From assembly GCF_009363435.1 (NCBI RefSeq), contig NZ_CP045354.1, positions 1 to 64,000 on the forward strand: a DNA stretch of 64,000 bases, in the 5' to 3' direction. Positions 30,754 to 39,664 of the stretch are shown piece by piece. A program made the position numbers and the translations under genes. Each line of letters begins with the position of its first letter. Positions within the stretch are counted from its first letter, which is position 1. The notes beneath the pieces were generated by a model. That model did no database searches, was not told the DNA's origin, and saw only the letters and a program-made list of their open reading frames with translations. Source of the DNA: Labrenzia sp. THAF82. GTDB lineage: Bacteria; Pseudomonadota; Alphaproteobacteria; Rhizobiales; Stappiaceae.

Positions 30754-31908
30754 ATGTATTTCGGTTCTCGGCATTTCGGAGAAGACATCACCTATGGCGG
30801 TTTTTTACAGGACCGTCGTACACGCGAAAAACTCGACTTTCCCTACATGCTCGCCAGACGATTTGAGTATCTCGTCTTCAGCGTCTTTGTTTTCGACTCC
30901 TTGCGAAAATCGGTGGAAGCACAGTTTACGACAGACGACCCGGGACGGCTCTGGGATGCAAGTTTCCTCATTGAACAAGAAAAACAAACACTGGCTGCAT
31001 TGAAACGGGATATCTGCGCACCGGTGTATCACGATCCGGTTGTACTGCGCTGTATCCAGGAAAACGGCAGCGAAGACCCAGCAAAATCGGTTTTGGAGAC
31101 TGATCGGGCTGCGGCTCTTTCCGTTGATCTTGGTAGCGGGTTACAGCTCTTTTTGACTGCGCACATTCCTTGCGGCTTCTCCGAGCAGCTCTTCCAAGGT
31201 GTTGTTGCCTATATGGGAGATATTTTCGGGGGCTTTCGCAGCTATGCCGAAGAACTCGTTTTCGGCTTCAACGGGATAGACCTGAAAAGCTCTGATTATT
31301 GGATCAAGCACATCAAACATGCTGCATTGGTCATCTATGGCAATGGATATCTTCTAACAAAAAACTCTGCTGCGGAAGCTTTGTTGCAAAGCGGTGAAGA
31401 CCTGAGGGTCATTGATGGAAGGATCTCAGGACCCGCTGACCTTCTTGCCCGGTTCTCCCCAACAACAAGCGTCGACACATTGGCTGTCCGCGGACTTTTG
31501 CGAGGCTCGCCTTCAACCCAGCGGCACATTCTGCATACAGCGACAGGAACGCAGTTTTTGTTAGAGCCGGTGCCTTCATTTTCTGATGAAGACAAACACG
31601 ACGACCCGGTTCGAAACTACTTCACCAAAAAAATTCTCGTTGCCTCGACTGATAGTCCCATCAACGCGGATCCGTTGCTGATCAAGGCAACCGCCGGTGT
31701 GACGTTGCAACAGGCGCGCCTCATACAGCAACTGATCGCCGGCAAGAGCGTCCGGCAGGCCGCCGAGGAAATCGGCATTCGCTACAACACTGCGCGCAAT
31801 CACATCGCAATGGCGCAGCAAAGACTTGAAGTCAGTTCACAGGCTGAGCTGATCAACGTCGTTCAAAGGGCAATTTCCATCGCCCCGGAACTCGAAATTA
31901 AACAATAA
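30754..31908 (+). CDS. LuxR-type transcriptional regulator upstream of bcsA
   Basis: A 384-residue protein. Residues 1-290 form a sensor-like region without a known motif. The C-terminal helix-turn-helix (about 322-375; TLQQARLIQQLIAGKSVRQAA, then NTARNHIAMAQQRL) is of the LuxR/GerE kind. It lies 18 bases before bcsA on the same strand, so it is probably cotranscribed with, and controls, the cellulose operon. There is no receiver domain. Confidence 0.82.
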   Translation: MYFGSRHFGEDITYGGFLQDRRTREKLDFPYMLARRFEYLVFSVFVFDSLRKSVEAQFTTDDPGRLWDASFLIEQEKQTLAALKRDICAPVYHDPVVLRCIQENGSEDPAKSVLETDRAAALSVDLGSGLQLFLTAHIPCGFSEQLFQGVVAYMGDIFGGFRSYAEELVFGFNGIDLKSSDYWIKHIKHAALVIYGNGYLLTKNSAAEALLQSGEDLRVIDGRISGPADLLARFSPTTSVDTLAVRGLLRGSPSTQRHILHTATGTQFLLEPVPSFSDEDKHDDPVRNYFTKKILVASTDSPINADPLLIKATAGVTLQQARLIQQLIAGKSVRQAAEEIGIRYNTARNHIAMAQQRLEVSSQAELINVVQRAISIAPELEIKQ

Positions 31909-31926
31909 AAGTATGGAGTTAGGACA

Positions 31927-34182
31927 ATGCTGAAGTTTCTGGCGTATTTGTTCGCCACTGTGGCTACCATTGCAATGTTTTTCATTGCGACCTTACCTTT
32001 GTCCGTAGAGGTGCAGCTGTTTCTCGGGCTGTTCCTACTGCTCGCGATGCAATTTACAAAGGCTATTCCCGGCACTCTTGGGAGGGTCATTTTTCTCTCC
32101 CTGGGCGGCATTATCGTTGGCCGCTACGTCTATTGGCGCGTTACTCAAACGGTACCACCAATCGAAAATCTGGCAGACTTCGTGCCCGGCGTTTTGCTTT
32201 TGGCCGCCGAGCTTTTCTGCATTCTCATGTTCTTTCTGTCCGCGCTTATCGTGTCGGATCGCTATCAACGGCCACGCAAGGTTCTGACAAGGGATGAAGA
32301 CGCCCCGAGCGTTGATGTTTTCATTCCAAGTTACAATGAAGATCCCGGCTTGGTGGCCTGCACGATCGCTGCGGCCAAAAACATGGACTATCCGGTGGAC
32401 AAATTCAGGGTCTTTCTGCTCGATGACGGTGCAACGGACCAGAAACTGAATGCCTACGACCCAGCTGCTGCGCGCGAAGCCCGGGATCGGGCGGAAACAC
32501 TGAAACGCATTTGCGACGAACTCGGCGCAACTTATCTGGCCCGTGAAAGGAATGAACACGCAAAGGCGGGGAACCTGAACTACGGTTTGTCACGTTCCGA
32601 GGGTGATCTGGTTGTGGTCTTTGATGCTGACCATGCACCGGCTCGTGAATTCCTGCGCGAGACAGTGGCCTATTTCTCCGATCCCAAGCTTTTTCTGGTT
32701 CAGACACCGCACTTTTTCCTCAATCCCGATCCCGTTGAGCGCAACTTGCGCACCTTCAACTTCATGCCGTCCGAAAACGACATGTTCTACGGCATGATCC
32801 AGAAGGGTCTGGACAAATGGGACGCCACGTTCTTCTGCGGATCTGGGGCAGTATTGCGCCGGTCTGCTCTCAATGAGGTCGGCGGGTTCTCCGGCGTCTC
32901 GATCACGGAAGACTGCGAAACCGCATTGGAACTGCACTCCCGTGGCTGGAAGAGCGCTTATGTAGACCGTCCAATGATCGCCGGCCTTCAACCAGACACG
33001 ATTGCTTCCTTCATCGGTCAGCGGTCGCGCTGGTGTCGGGGAATGCTGCAAATACTCCTTCTCAAGAACCCGCTTTTCAAGCCGGGTCTGAACTTCATGC
33101 AGCGCGTCGCGTATGTTTCAAGCGCACTTTTTTGGCTGTTTCCCTTTCCGAGGCTCGTCTTCCTGCTGGCACCCTTGCTCTTCATCCTATTCAGCATGAA
33201 GATCTACATTGCCTCGCCTCAGGAATTTCTCGCCTATACGCTCACCTATATACTGGCAGTTGTGACCATCCAGTCAGGCCTCTACGGCAAGCTGAGATGG
33301 CCCTGGATCTCCGAACTCTATGAGTACATCCAGTCGATCTTCCTGTTCCCGGCAATCATTTCGGTTTTGCTCAATCCCCGTAGCCCGAAATTCAACGTGA
33401 CCACAAAAGGCGAAACGCTTGAAAAGGAACAACTGTCGGTCCTGGCATGGCCTTATGTCGTCGTGTTTGTGCTGATGCTGGCCACAACAGGTGTGCTGTT
33501 TTGGCGCCTTGAAAATGACCCTGGCCAAACAGCTCTCCTGTCCGTGGTGGGCATCTGGCATGTCTTCAACCTGATTGTTACCGGAGCAGCGTTGGGAGCC
33601 ATTCTGGAACGCAAGGAAGTCAGGACAGCACCTCGTATACGTGTTCAACGCAAAGGCATTTTGAAACTTGGCGAAGATACTGTTCCCGTCACTTTGGTGG
33701 AGGCCAACACCAACGGTGTTCTGATGCATTTCGACAAGGTGCCGCATAGCGGAAACATGCTAGGCGAACGGGGGCTCCTGAAGGTGCTTCCAGCTCAAAA
33801 ACAAGGCCGAAACACCAGTACATCGACAGACATGGGTGACTTTGGCCCGGAAGAAGGCATCAGCGTGAATATTGCTTCTCAACGGGCAAGTTCCACAGGC
33901 CTTCTCGTGGGGGCCGGTTACATCGACACAGTTGCCAAGTGTGCCCAGGCGTCGAGCGATCTGGTGTTTGCAGACCTTTCCATTCCAAGAGCACTGCACA
34001 ACCGGAAACTAACCGGAGCCTCGCCTGTTGGGGGCATGCTCCGGCTTGTGCGCTGGTCGGTACACTACGGCGTACGTATTCCGGTGATCGCAATGTTTTC
34101 GCTCCTTGGCAGCGGTGCGCGTCGCAAACCCGCGCGCGTTGAGAACGACCTTCCCGAAACCTTTATGACACCTGCAGAGTGA
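31927..34182 (+). CDS. bcsA: Cellulose synthase catalytic subunit BcsA
   Basis: Inner-membrane family 2 glycosyltransferase that polymerises UDP-glucose into cellulose and extrudes it. The 751-residue protein has N-terminal membrane helices, then DDG (Asp166-167), DAD (233-235), TED (327-329) and QRSRW (365-369), all intact, and further helices. The C-terminal PilZ domain has RxxxR (Arg566-Arg570), but the second c-di-GMP motif reads ExNxxG (592-597) instead of D/NxSxxG. Activation by c-di-GMP may therefore differ. First of four tightly spaced cellulose genes. Confidence 0.95.
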   Translation: MLKFLAYLFATVATIAMFFIATLPLSVEVQLFLGLFLLLAMQFTKAIPGTLGRVIFLSLGGIIVGRYVYWRVTQTVPPIENLADFVPGVLLLAAELFCILMFFLSALIVSDRYQRPRKVLTRDEDAPSVDVFIPSYNEDPGLVACTIAAAKNMDYPVDKFRVFLLDDGATDQKLNAYDPAAAREARDRAETLKRICDELGATYLARERNEHAKAGNLNYGLSRSEGDLVVVFDADHAPAREFLRETVAYFSDPKLFLVQTPHFFLNPDPVERNLRTFNFMPSENDMFYGMIQKGLDKWDATFFCGSGAVLRRSALNEVGGFSGVSITEDCETALELHSRGWKSAYVDRPMIAGLQPDTIASFIGQRSRWCRGMLQILLLKNPLFKPGLNFMQRVAYVSSALFWLFPFPRLVFLLAPLLFILFSMKIYIASPQEFLAYTLTYILAVVTIQSGLYGKLRWPWISELYEYIQSIFLFPAIISVLLNPRSPKFNVTTKGETLEKEQLSVLAWPYVVVFVLMLATTGVLFWRLENDPGQTALLSVVGIWHVFNLIVTGAALGAILERKEVRTAPRIRVQRKGILKLGEDTVPVTLVEANTNGVLMHFDKVPHSGNMLGERGLLKVLPAQKQGRNTSTSTDMGDFGPEEGISVNIASQRASSTGLLVGAGYIDTVAKCAQASSDLVFADLSIPRALHNRKLTGASPVGGMLRLVRWSVHYGVRIPVIAMFSLLGSGARRKPARVENDLPETFMTPAE

Positions 34183-34190
34183 GGTCCCTC

Positions 34191-36476
34191 ATGATGAAGA
34201 ATTCAATCGTGTCGACTGGAAGCATGTGTCTGAAATCAGCGCTTCTGGCGGCAGCTGTACTCACAGTTCCCTTGGGAGCAAATGCCCAACAGCTCGATCT
34301 GTCTGTTCTGGAAACAAAAAAGGAAGAACGACGCACGATACGCCGACTCACCGCCACGGCAGACCAGATGCGCCTTGAAGGTGAGTTCTCAGAATTGCGT
34401 CTTGCCCTCTATGCGCCACGTGACGAGGCTCTGCTTTATCGCAAGCTGCAGGTCGACTATCTGACGGCCGTCTCCGCAGCGCCGGAATATTCCAACCTGA
34501 GCGTCATGATCAATGGACAGCTTGTTGGTGACATTGAACTGACCTCCGGCGAGCAGGCTTCTTTGCGTAGCTTCGACCTTCCACCCGGACTGATCGTAGA
34601 GGGATTTAATGAAGTCCGCTTTGTTGCAAGACACAAGCACCGGGTCGATTGCACTATCCCGGCAACCTATGAGCTTTGGACGGTGCTCAATCCGGCCAAC
34701 ACTGGGCTTGTCTTCGACCCTGGCCCCGACACTGCACCAAAACTCGTTTCCGGTCTGGAGGTTCTAAGAGCAATTCCCAACGACGTGACGGGATCAACAA
34801 ACTTCCGACTGGTCCAGCCTGCAAACATGAGCACGTCCAATCTGGATCGGTCTCTCGCCGTGGCACAGACGGTCGCGGTTTTCGGAAAGTACCAGAACCC
34901 GAATATCGAGATCCGGCCAGAACCGGGCACAAATGCCGGGATGGACATTATTGTCGGCACGCGCGCGGAACTGTCGAAAGCCGGCTATGCAGTCGGGCGA
35001 ACCCGGTCCGGAATTCAAGGGCTTGCGCTCATGCGCAATCCGGAGACAGGTCGTCTGTCGCTTTTGATCGCCGCAGACAGTCGACCGGCATTGGATCATG
35101 CCATCGCTCAATTCCAAGAGGCACTGGCAAAGCTGCCAACCACCGGCACGAAGCGCGGGATTCAGGTTTTCACGAACAAGTTTGGCTACGAGATAACGCC
35201 AGGAATGTCCGTTTCACTTGCAGAACTGGGGGTCAGCAGCCAACGTTTCGACGGTCGTCTCATGCAAAGGGACTTTTCCATCAAATTGCCAGAAGATTAT
35301 TTCGTTGGCGACTATGGAAAGGCGACATTGAGCCTGGATATTGAAGCTCTTGCGGACCTTTCGAATGCGAACCGGCTTCAGGTGTTTGCAAATGGTGCTG
35401 CGCTTGCTTCAGCGGAGTTGACCCGAGACGGGATCACTTCCCGCTCACCGGTGAACATTCCGCTCGGTGGATTTTCGCCGGGTTTCAACGAGCTTCGAAT
35501 TGAAGTGTCCTCTTTGACCTCCGAGGATGAGGTTTGCGATGTTTCATCGCTCAACGGACCAGATCGTTTGGCCTTCGAGGCAAGCACCTCCACGATTGAA
35601 TTTGACTCTCTGGCCAGAATGCGTGTCACGCCAAGCGTCTCACCGGGTAATCTGCTGCCTCAAAGCACTGCGGATAATCGGCCGACTTACATTCAGGTGC
35701 CGTCAAATGACCGCAGCAGCCTCGAAGCCGCTGCACAACTTGCCGTCGCGACAGCAGCAATCAACCAGACTGTCCAGCCTGTCTCAATTGTCCTAGGCGC
35801 CGGCGACGTCGGTTCACAGCCAGGCTTGATCGTGGCACCTGTCAATCGTCTTTCCGGCCCGGCAAAGCAAGCATATACGGACACACTTCAAGATACCCGT
35901 CGCAGCGCCGCTCGTGGCCATGTCGCAAATTTCTTGGGCCTTGAAACTCCTGATGCAAATGAGCCGGGCCTTTGGGCTGATCTGAGAAGATATGCCAACT
36001 CGGCCTGGCGCAACATGGGCTTCAAATTAGGTTCTGAATTCCAGGCACAGCAAAGCTTCAAGCTTGAAAAGAACGATGTTCTCTTCTCACAGCGCACCAC
36101 CGATCTCTCATCGCAAGAGAGTTGGGTTGCGTTTTTTGGAGCACCTGTGAAGCAGGACGTTTGGACCGTCGTGACGGGATTGACGGGCGACGATGTCAAG
36201 TCCGGAGTTGACACGCTTCTTCGGGAAGGCAGATTGGCCTGGCTCGGCGGTGACACGTCGCTTTACAAAACGTCTGACAACACCGTTTTGTCCGACCGTT
36301 TCTCAGAAGCGAACTATTTTGCATCGCTCGCCAATCCTTCCGAACTCAGAAACAGCCGCTTGGTTGTTGCCGGTGTGATTTCACACAACATGCTCGACTT
36401 TGTTGTTTTCATGGTGCTGTTCGGCGTCGTTCTGGCGTTCAGCTACTATGTTGCGCTCAGAAAATCAGGGCGTTGA
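34191..36476 (+). CDS. bcsB: Cellulose synthase regulatory subunit BcsB
   Basis: Periplasmic carbohydrate-binding partner of BcsA, tethered by one C-terminal helix. The ATG at 34191 is preferred over the overlapping GTG at 34179 because GAGG lies 6 bases before it; this gives 761 residues. Signal peptide at 1-33 (cut after GANA). The mature part has the BcsB two-module layout, and the C-terminal hydrophobic anchor is FVVFMVLFGVVLAFSYYVAL. Confidence 0.94.
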   Translation: MMKNSIVSTGSMCLKSALLAAAVLTVPLGANAQQLDLSVLETKKEERRTIRRLTATADQMRLEGEFSELRLALYAPRDEALLYRKLQVDYLTAVSAAPEYSNLSVMINGQLVGDIELTSGEQASLRSFDLPPGLIVEGFNEVRFVARHKHRVDCTIPATYELWTVLNPANTGLVFDPGPDTAPKLVSGLEVLRAIPNDVTGSTNFRLVQPANMSTSNLDRSLAVAQTVAVFGKYQNPNIEIRPEPGTNAGMDIIVGTRAELSKAGYAVGRTRSGIQGLALMRNPETGRLSLLIAADSRPALDHAIAQFQEALAKLPTTGTKRGIQVFTNKFGYEITPGMSVSLAELGVSSQRFDGRLMQRDFSIKLPEDYFVGDYGKATLSLDIEALADLSNANRLQVFANGAALASAELTRDGITSRSPVNIPLGGFSPGFNELRIEVSSLTSEDEVCDVSSLNGPDRLAFEASTSTIEFDSLARMRVTPSVSPGNLLPQSTADNRPTYIQVPSNDRSSLEAAAQLAVATAAINQTVQPVSIVLGAGDVGSQPGLIVAPVNRLSGPAKQAYTDTLQDTRRSAARGHVANFLGLETPDANEPGLWADLRRYANSAWRNMGFKLGSEFQAQQSFKLEKNDVLFSQRTTDLSSQESWVAFFGAPVKQDVWTVVTGLTGDDVKSGVDTLLREGRLAWLGGDTSLYKTSDNTVLSDRFSEANYFASLANPSELRNSRLVVAGVISHNMLDFVVFMVLFGVVLAFSYYVALRKSGR

Positions 36477-36477
36477 G

Positions 36478-37575
36478 ATGTTGAAAACGCTCATTTCGGC
36501 ACTGCTTGCACTTGTTGTTGTCTCAAGCGGTGCCGTCTCCGAACCGGTGTTCGGAGACGGTGCTCGCGAGAAAGATGCCCTATCGCTGTGGCTGCGTTCA
36601 GCATGGCGTGACTACAAGAGCCGCTTCGTCACGGATGCTGGTGCTGTCATTGACGACGCCAACAAGGGCATCAGTCACAGTGAAAGCCAGGGCTACGGTA
36701 TGGTTCTGGCTGTTGCGGCTGACGATCTTGACGCATTTCGGCTCATTCGTGACTACACGTTTGAAACGCTTCAGGTCCGGAACGACAGCCTTTTCGCCTG
36801 GAAAGTCGAACACACGGACCAAGGTCCCAGCATTGCGGATATGAACAATGCAACGGACGGGGATCTGCTCGTTGCTTGGGCGCTTTTAGAAGCCTACAAG
36901 CAGTGGAACGATCCTGAAAACCTAGCCTCGGCACGGAAAATCCTGCGGGACGTTGCCACTCTTCTCGTACACGAAACAGGCCTAGGTCCGGTTCTTTTGC
37001 CCGGTGCGAAGGGGTTTGTTGACGAGGATGGAAAGACCTTGACGGTCAACCCATCCTATTGGGTGTTTCCCGCCCTGGAGAGCATTGCCCAATTCGACAG
37101 ATCGGCCAATTGGGCAGAAATCGCTGTTGTCGGCGAGGAAATTCTGGATCTTTCCCAAAGGGCCCCCACCTACCTTCCGCCAGACTGGGTTGACATCAGC
37201 GGTTTCAAACTCGTGCCTTCTGACAAATTCCCGCCGGAGTTCGGGTACAATGCCGTTCGCATTCCGCTTTATCTCGCGTTTTCCAACAATGCATTTCGCG
37301 AGAAGAAAGCAGCCGATTTTTCAACACTGCACGGTTTCAGCAATCCAGAAGGGCCGGCGGTCACTCATGTTGTGACCGGCGCGATACAGTCGACAATGAG
37401 TGAGACCGGATTTCGATCCATCGCCGCATTGTCGCGCTGTATCGACACCTCTGAACCCTTTCCGACCTCACTGCTGCAGTTCGGATCAGACTCTTATTAC
37501 TCCTCAACACTTCAAATTTTTACAGTTCTCGCACTTGCAGAGAGGAACCCAAAATGTCTTTCTCCAGAATGGTGA
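36478..37575 (+). CDS. bcsZ: Periplasmic endoglucanase BcsZ (GH8)
   Basis: Family 8 endo-1,4-beta-glucanase needed for normal cellulose export. The ATG one base after the bcsB stop gives 365 residues with a signal peptide (1-21). The catalytic acid region is SESQGYGMVLA (Glu69) and the base region ATDGDLLVAWAL. The gene overlaps the next by 22 bases. Confidence 0.94.
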   Translation: MLKTLISALLALVVVSSGAVSEPVFGDGAREKDALSLWLRSAWRDYKSRFVTDAGAVIDDANKGISHSESQGYGMVLAVAADDLDAFRLIRDYTFETLQVRNDSLFAWKVEHTDQGPSIADMNNATDGDLLVAWALLEAYKQWNDPENLASARKILRDVATLLVHETGLGPVLLPGAKGFVDEDGKTLTVNPSYWVFPALESIAQFDRSANWAEIAVVGEEILDLSQRAPTYLPPDWVDISGFKLVPSDKFPPEFGYNAVRIPLYLAFSNNAFREKKAADFSTLHGFSNPEGPAVTHVVTGAIQSTMSETGFRSIAALSRCIDTSEPFPTSLLQFGSDSYYSSTLQIFTVLALAERNPKCLSPEW

Positions 37576-39341
37576 TTGCTACCCTTGCGCTAACGCTCGC
37601 CACAAAGGGCGTCGATGCGCAATCCGCACCGTGGGAAGCCGCGCCGAGCCAAACGCCCGGAAGCCTTCCCCTAACGCTCAATCTGCAAAGCGACAATCAA
37701 CCTAAAGCGCAACCGGCGAGCGTTTCACCCTTTTCACTCACAGTTGACCAGGCCTCTGTGCCTTCGAACGGGCAGGCCATCGTCACCGCTGAGCCGGAGG
37801 TGGATGAGTCCGCGCTACGCTACTATGCCAAGAATGGTGAAATCGGACGTGTCTCGGCGGAAATCAAGAGGCTCAAGAGCCTTCACCCTGAATGGGAACC
37901 ACCGGAGAATATCTTCGACACCAATCGGATCGAAGTAAACGAGCAACCTCTTTGGGATCTGTTTGCTGCCAAAAAAACGCAGGCACTCTATGCCAAGATC
38001 CGAGAGTACATAAAGCTGTATCCTGGTTATGAACCCTCCCCTGAACTGCGCCGACAAATTGTCAACGCAGAGGTGCGCAAGTCACTGATCCTGGCGTCAA
38101 ACAACGAAAACAATGGAGAAGTGATCAGACTTGCAGTGGAGAACCCTGACCTGCTCGTATGCCGCGAGATCGATGTCATCTGGCGGACCGCCAAAGCGCT
38201 GTTGAGCGCCGGTCAGGAGCTGAAGGCCCTTGAGGCCTACAAGTACATTCTGGCCAATTGCAGCGATGAACAAGAACGCATCGCCACAGTTCAAAAAGCA
38301 GCTGAACTGTTGCCGCGCAATGCCGTCGAGCAACTGGTACAGATGGGCAGAACCCGACTAGATGGGCAATCGGAGTTCAATCAGGTTTATCTGAACATTT
38401 TGCGCGGAGAAATTGGCAACGGAGCAGCAGACATCACTGCGCTCGTTGACACCTCTGACCTGGAGGCGCTCGGCCGCGCGGCCAAATCGCTCAAGAACCC
38501 GGAAGATGCTGAACTTCTCGGCTGGTACTTCTATTCCAGAGAAGACTACAAAATCGCCGAAACCTGGTTCCGCACCGCCCACAAGATGAAGCCCACGGTC
38601 AAATCCATTGAAGGAATAGTGGTTTCTCTCAAGGAGGCTGGGAGCTACGAGGAAGCGGAAGAGTTGGCCTACAAAAACCGCAGGAGAGATCCTCTCATCC
38701 TCAAGGCCTACCTTGAAGTGGTTGCGATTGCGCTTATAGAGGGATACGGCGAGGAAATGGAATTCAAGCGGCTTTCACGCTTTGCCAACGTTATCCAGGA
38801 TGCTGAATCGCCAATTGCCGCACAGGTTCTCGGTTGGCACTTCTATGAGATGCACGAATTCGAAGAAGCGGAAATCTGGTTCGACAAGTCGATGCAGTAC
38901 CAGCCCAATGAAGCAGCGGTGCTTGGCCTTGTTGTCGTCGCCCAGCGCACGAAGCAAAAAAACCGTGAACGGCAGCTTGTTGCTGAATGGTCGGGTGACT
39001 TTCCTGCACTCAGAACAGTTGCCACCAAAAGCAGTAAATCAACCGTAGTAACCAGCCGAAAGAAACGGCCAACGGCGTCCCGTTCAAACTCTGCTATCCG
39101 TTCTGCGGAACGTGAAATGGGTGATGGTGATTGGCGCGGTGCGCTCACCTATCTTGAAAGAAACGCAGCCGGCGGCAGGGAAAGCCGCAAGGCAAAGCTC
39201 ATGCGAGCCTGGTCGCTATATCACACCGGCAAGAGCAAGGAAGCTCACAGGCTCTTTGCTGAGGCAGACAAGGCGCGGTCCACAAAAGAGACACGGCAAG
39301 GCAAATGGTTCTCCGAAAAGAAGATGTACAAGTACCAGTAG
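37554..39341 (+). CDS. Exported TPR protein of the cellulose operon
   Basis: A 595-residue protein with a signal peptide (1-23, cut after VDA) and a long array of helical TPR-like repeats (for example LGWYFYSREDYKIAETWFRTA and LGWHFYEMHEFEEAEIWFDKS). AGAGG precedes the ATG, which lies inside the end of bcsZ. In position it replaces BcsC, but it lacks the C-terminal outer-membrane barrel of BcsC, so it is at most the periplasmic scaffold part. Confidence 0.85.
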   Translation: MSFSRMVIATLALTLATKGVDAQSAPWEAAPSQTPGSLPLTLNLQSDNQPKAQPASVSPFSLTVDQASVPSNGQAIVTAEPEVDESALRYYAKNGEIGRVSAEIKRLKSLHPEWEPPENIFDTNRIEVNEQPLWDLFAAKKTQALYAKIREYIKLYPGYEPSPELRRQIVNAEVRKSLILASNNENNGEVIRLAVENPDLLVCREIDVIWRTAKALLSAGQELKALEAYKYILANCSDEQERIATVQKAAELLPRNAVEQLVQMGRTRLDGQSEFNQVYLNILRGEIGNGAADITALVDTSDLEALGRAAKSLKNPEDAELLGWYFYSREDYKIAETWFRTAHKMKPTVKSIEGIVVSLKEAGSYEEAEELAYKNRRRDPLILKAYLEVVAIALIEGYGEEMEFKRLSRFANVIQDAESPIAAQVLGWHFYEMHEFEEAEIWFDKSMQYQPNEAAVLGLVVVAQRTKQKNRERQLVAEWSGDFPALRTVATKSSKSTVVTSRKKRPTASRSNSAIRSAEREMGDGDWRGALTYLERNAAGGRESRKAKLMRAWSLYHTGKSKEAHRLFAEADKARSTKETRQGKWFSEKKMYKYQ

Positions 39342-39374
39342 GTACTGACTGCTTCCCTGCGCCTGCCAACTCCT

Positions 39375-39402
39375 CCCCGGGTATTGCTACCCGGGGACTT
39401 TC
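39375..39402 (+). terminator. Terminator of the cellulose operon
   Basis: A perfect 9-bp stem (CCCCGGGTA/TACCCGGGG, loop TTGC) is followed by ACTTTCT, 33 bases after the last stop. Confidence 0.8.
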
Positions 39403-39664
39403 TACTTCAAGGAAGCGCTTTTCAAAAACTCATCTGCGGCATCTTCGATGCAACACTGATCGCGCACAATAATGTCCGCGCAGTATTCAGGCGGCTCTTC
39501 AATCTGCCCTTAAGTTCAACAAGTTGTTGATTGCCTATCATTCGGTTTACATTAAAAAGAAATAGGTTGCTTGCTTTATGGCAAAGGTCGGTGCAACCCT
39601 TCCATCATAGTGGAACCGAAAGCGTTCTATCGGTCAAACAGCAGGGGCCGGTCAAAGGCAGATC
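39403..39664 (+). other. Upstream region of the cyclase-YcaO-TfuA cluster
   Basis: The 262 bases after the cellulose terminator hold no ORF that I accept. The AT-rich part (about 39515-39575) is the likely promoter zone of the next operon, but I could not assign boxes with confidence. AAGG lies 6 bases before the next ATG. Confidence 0.4.
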
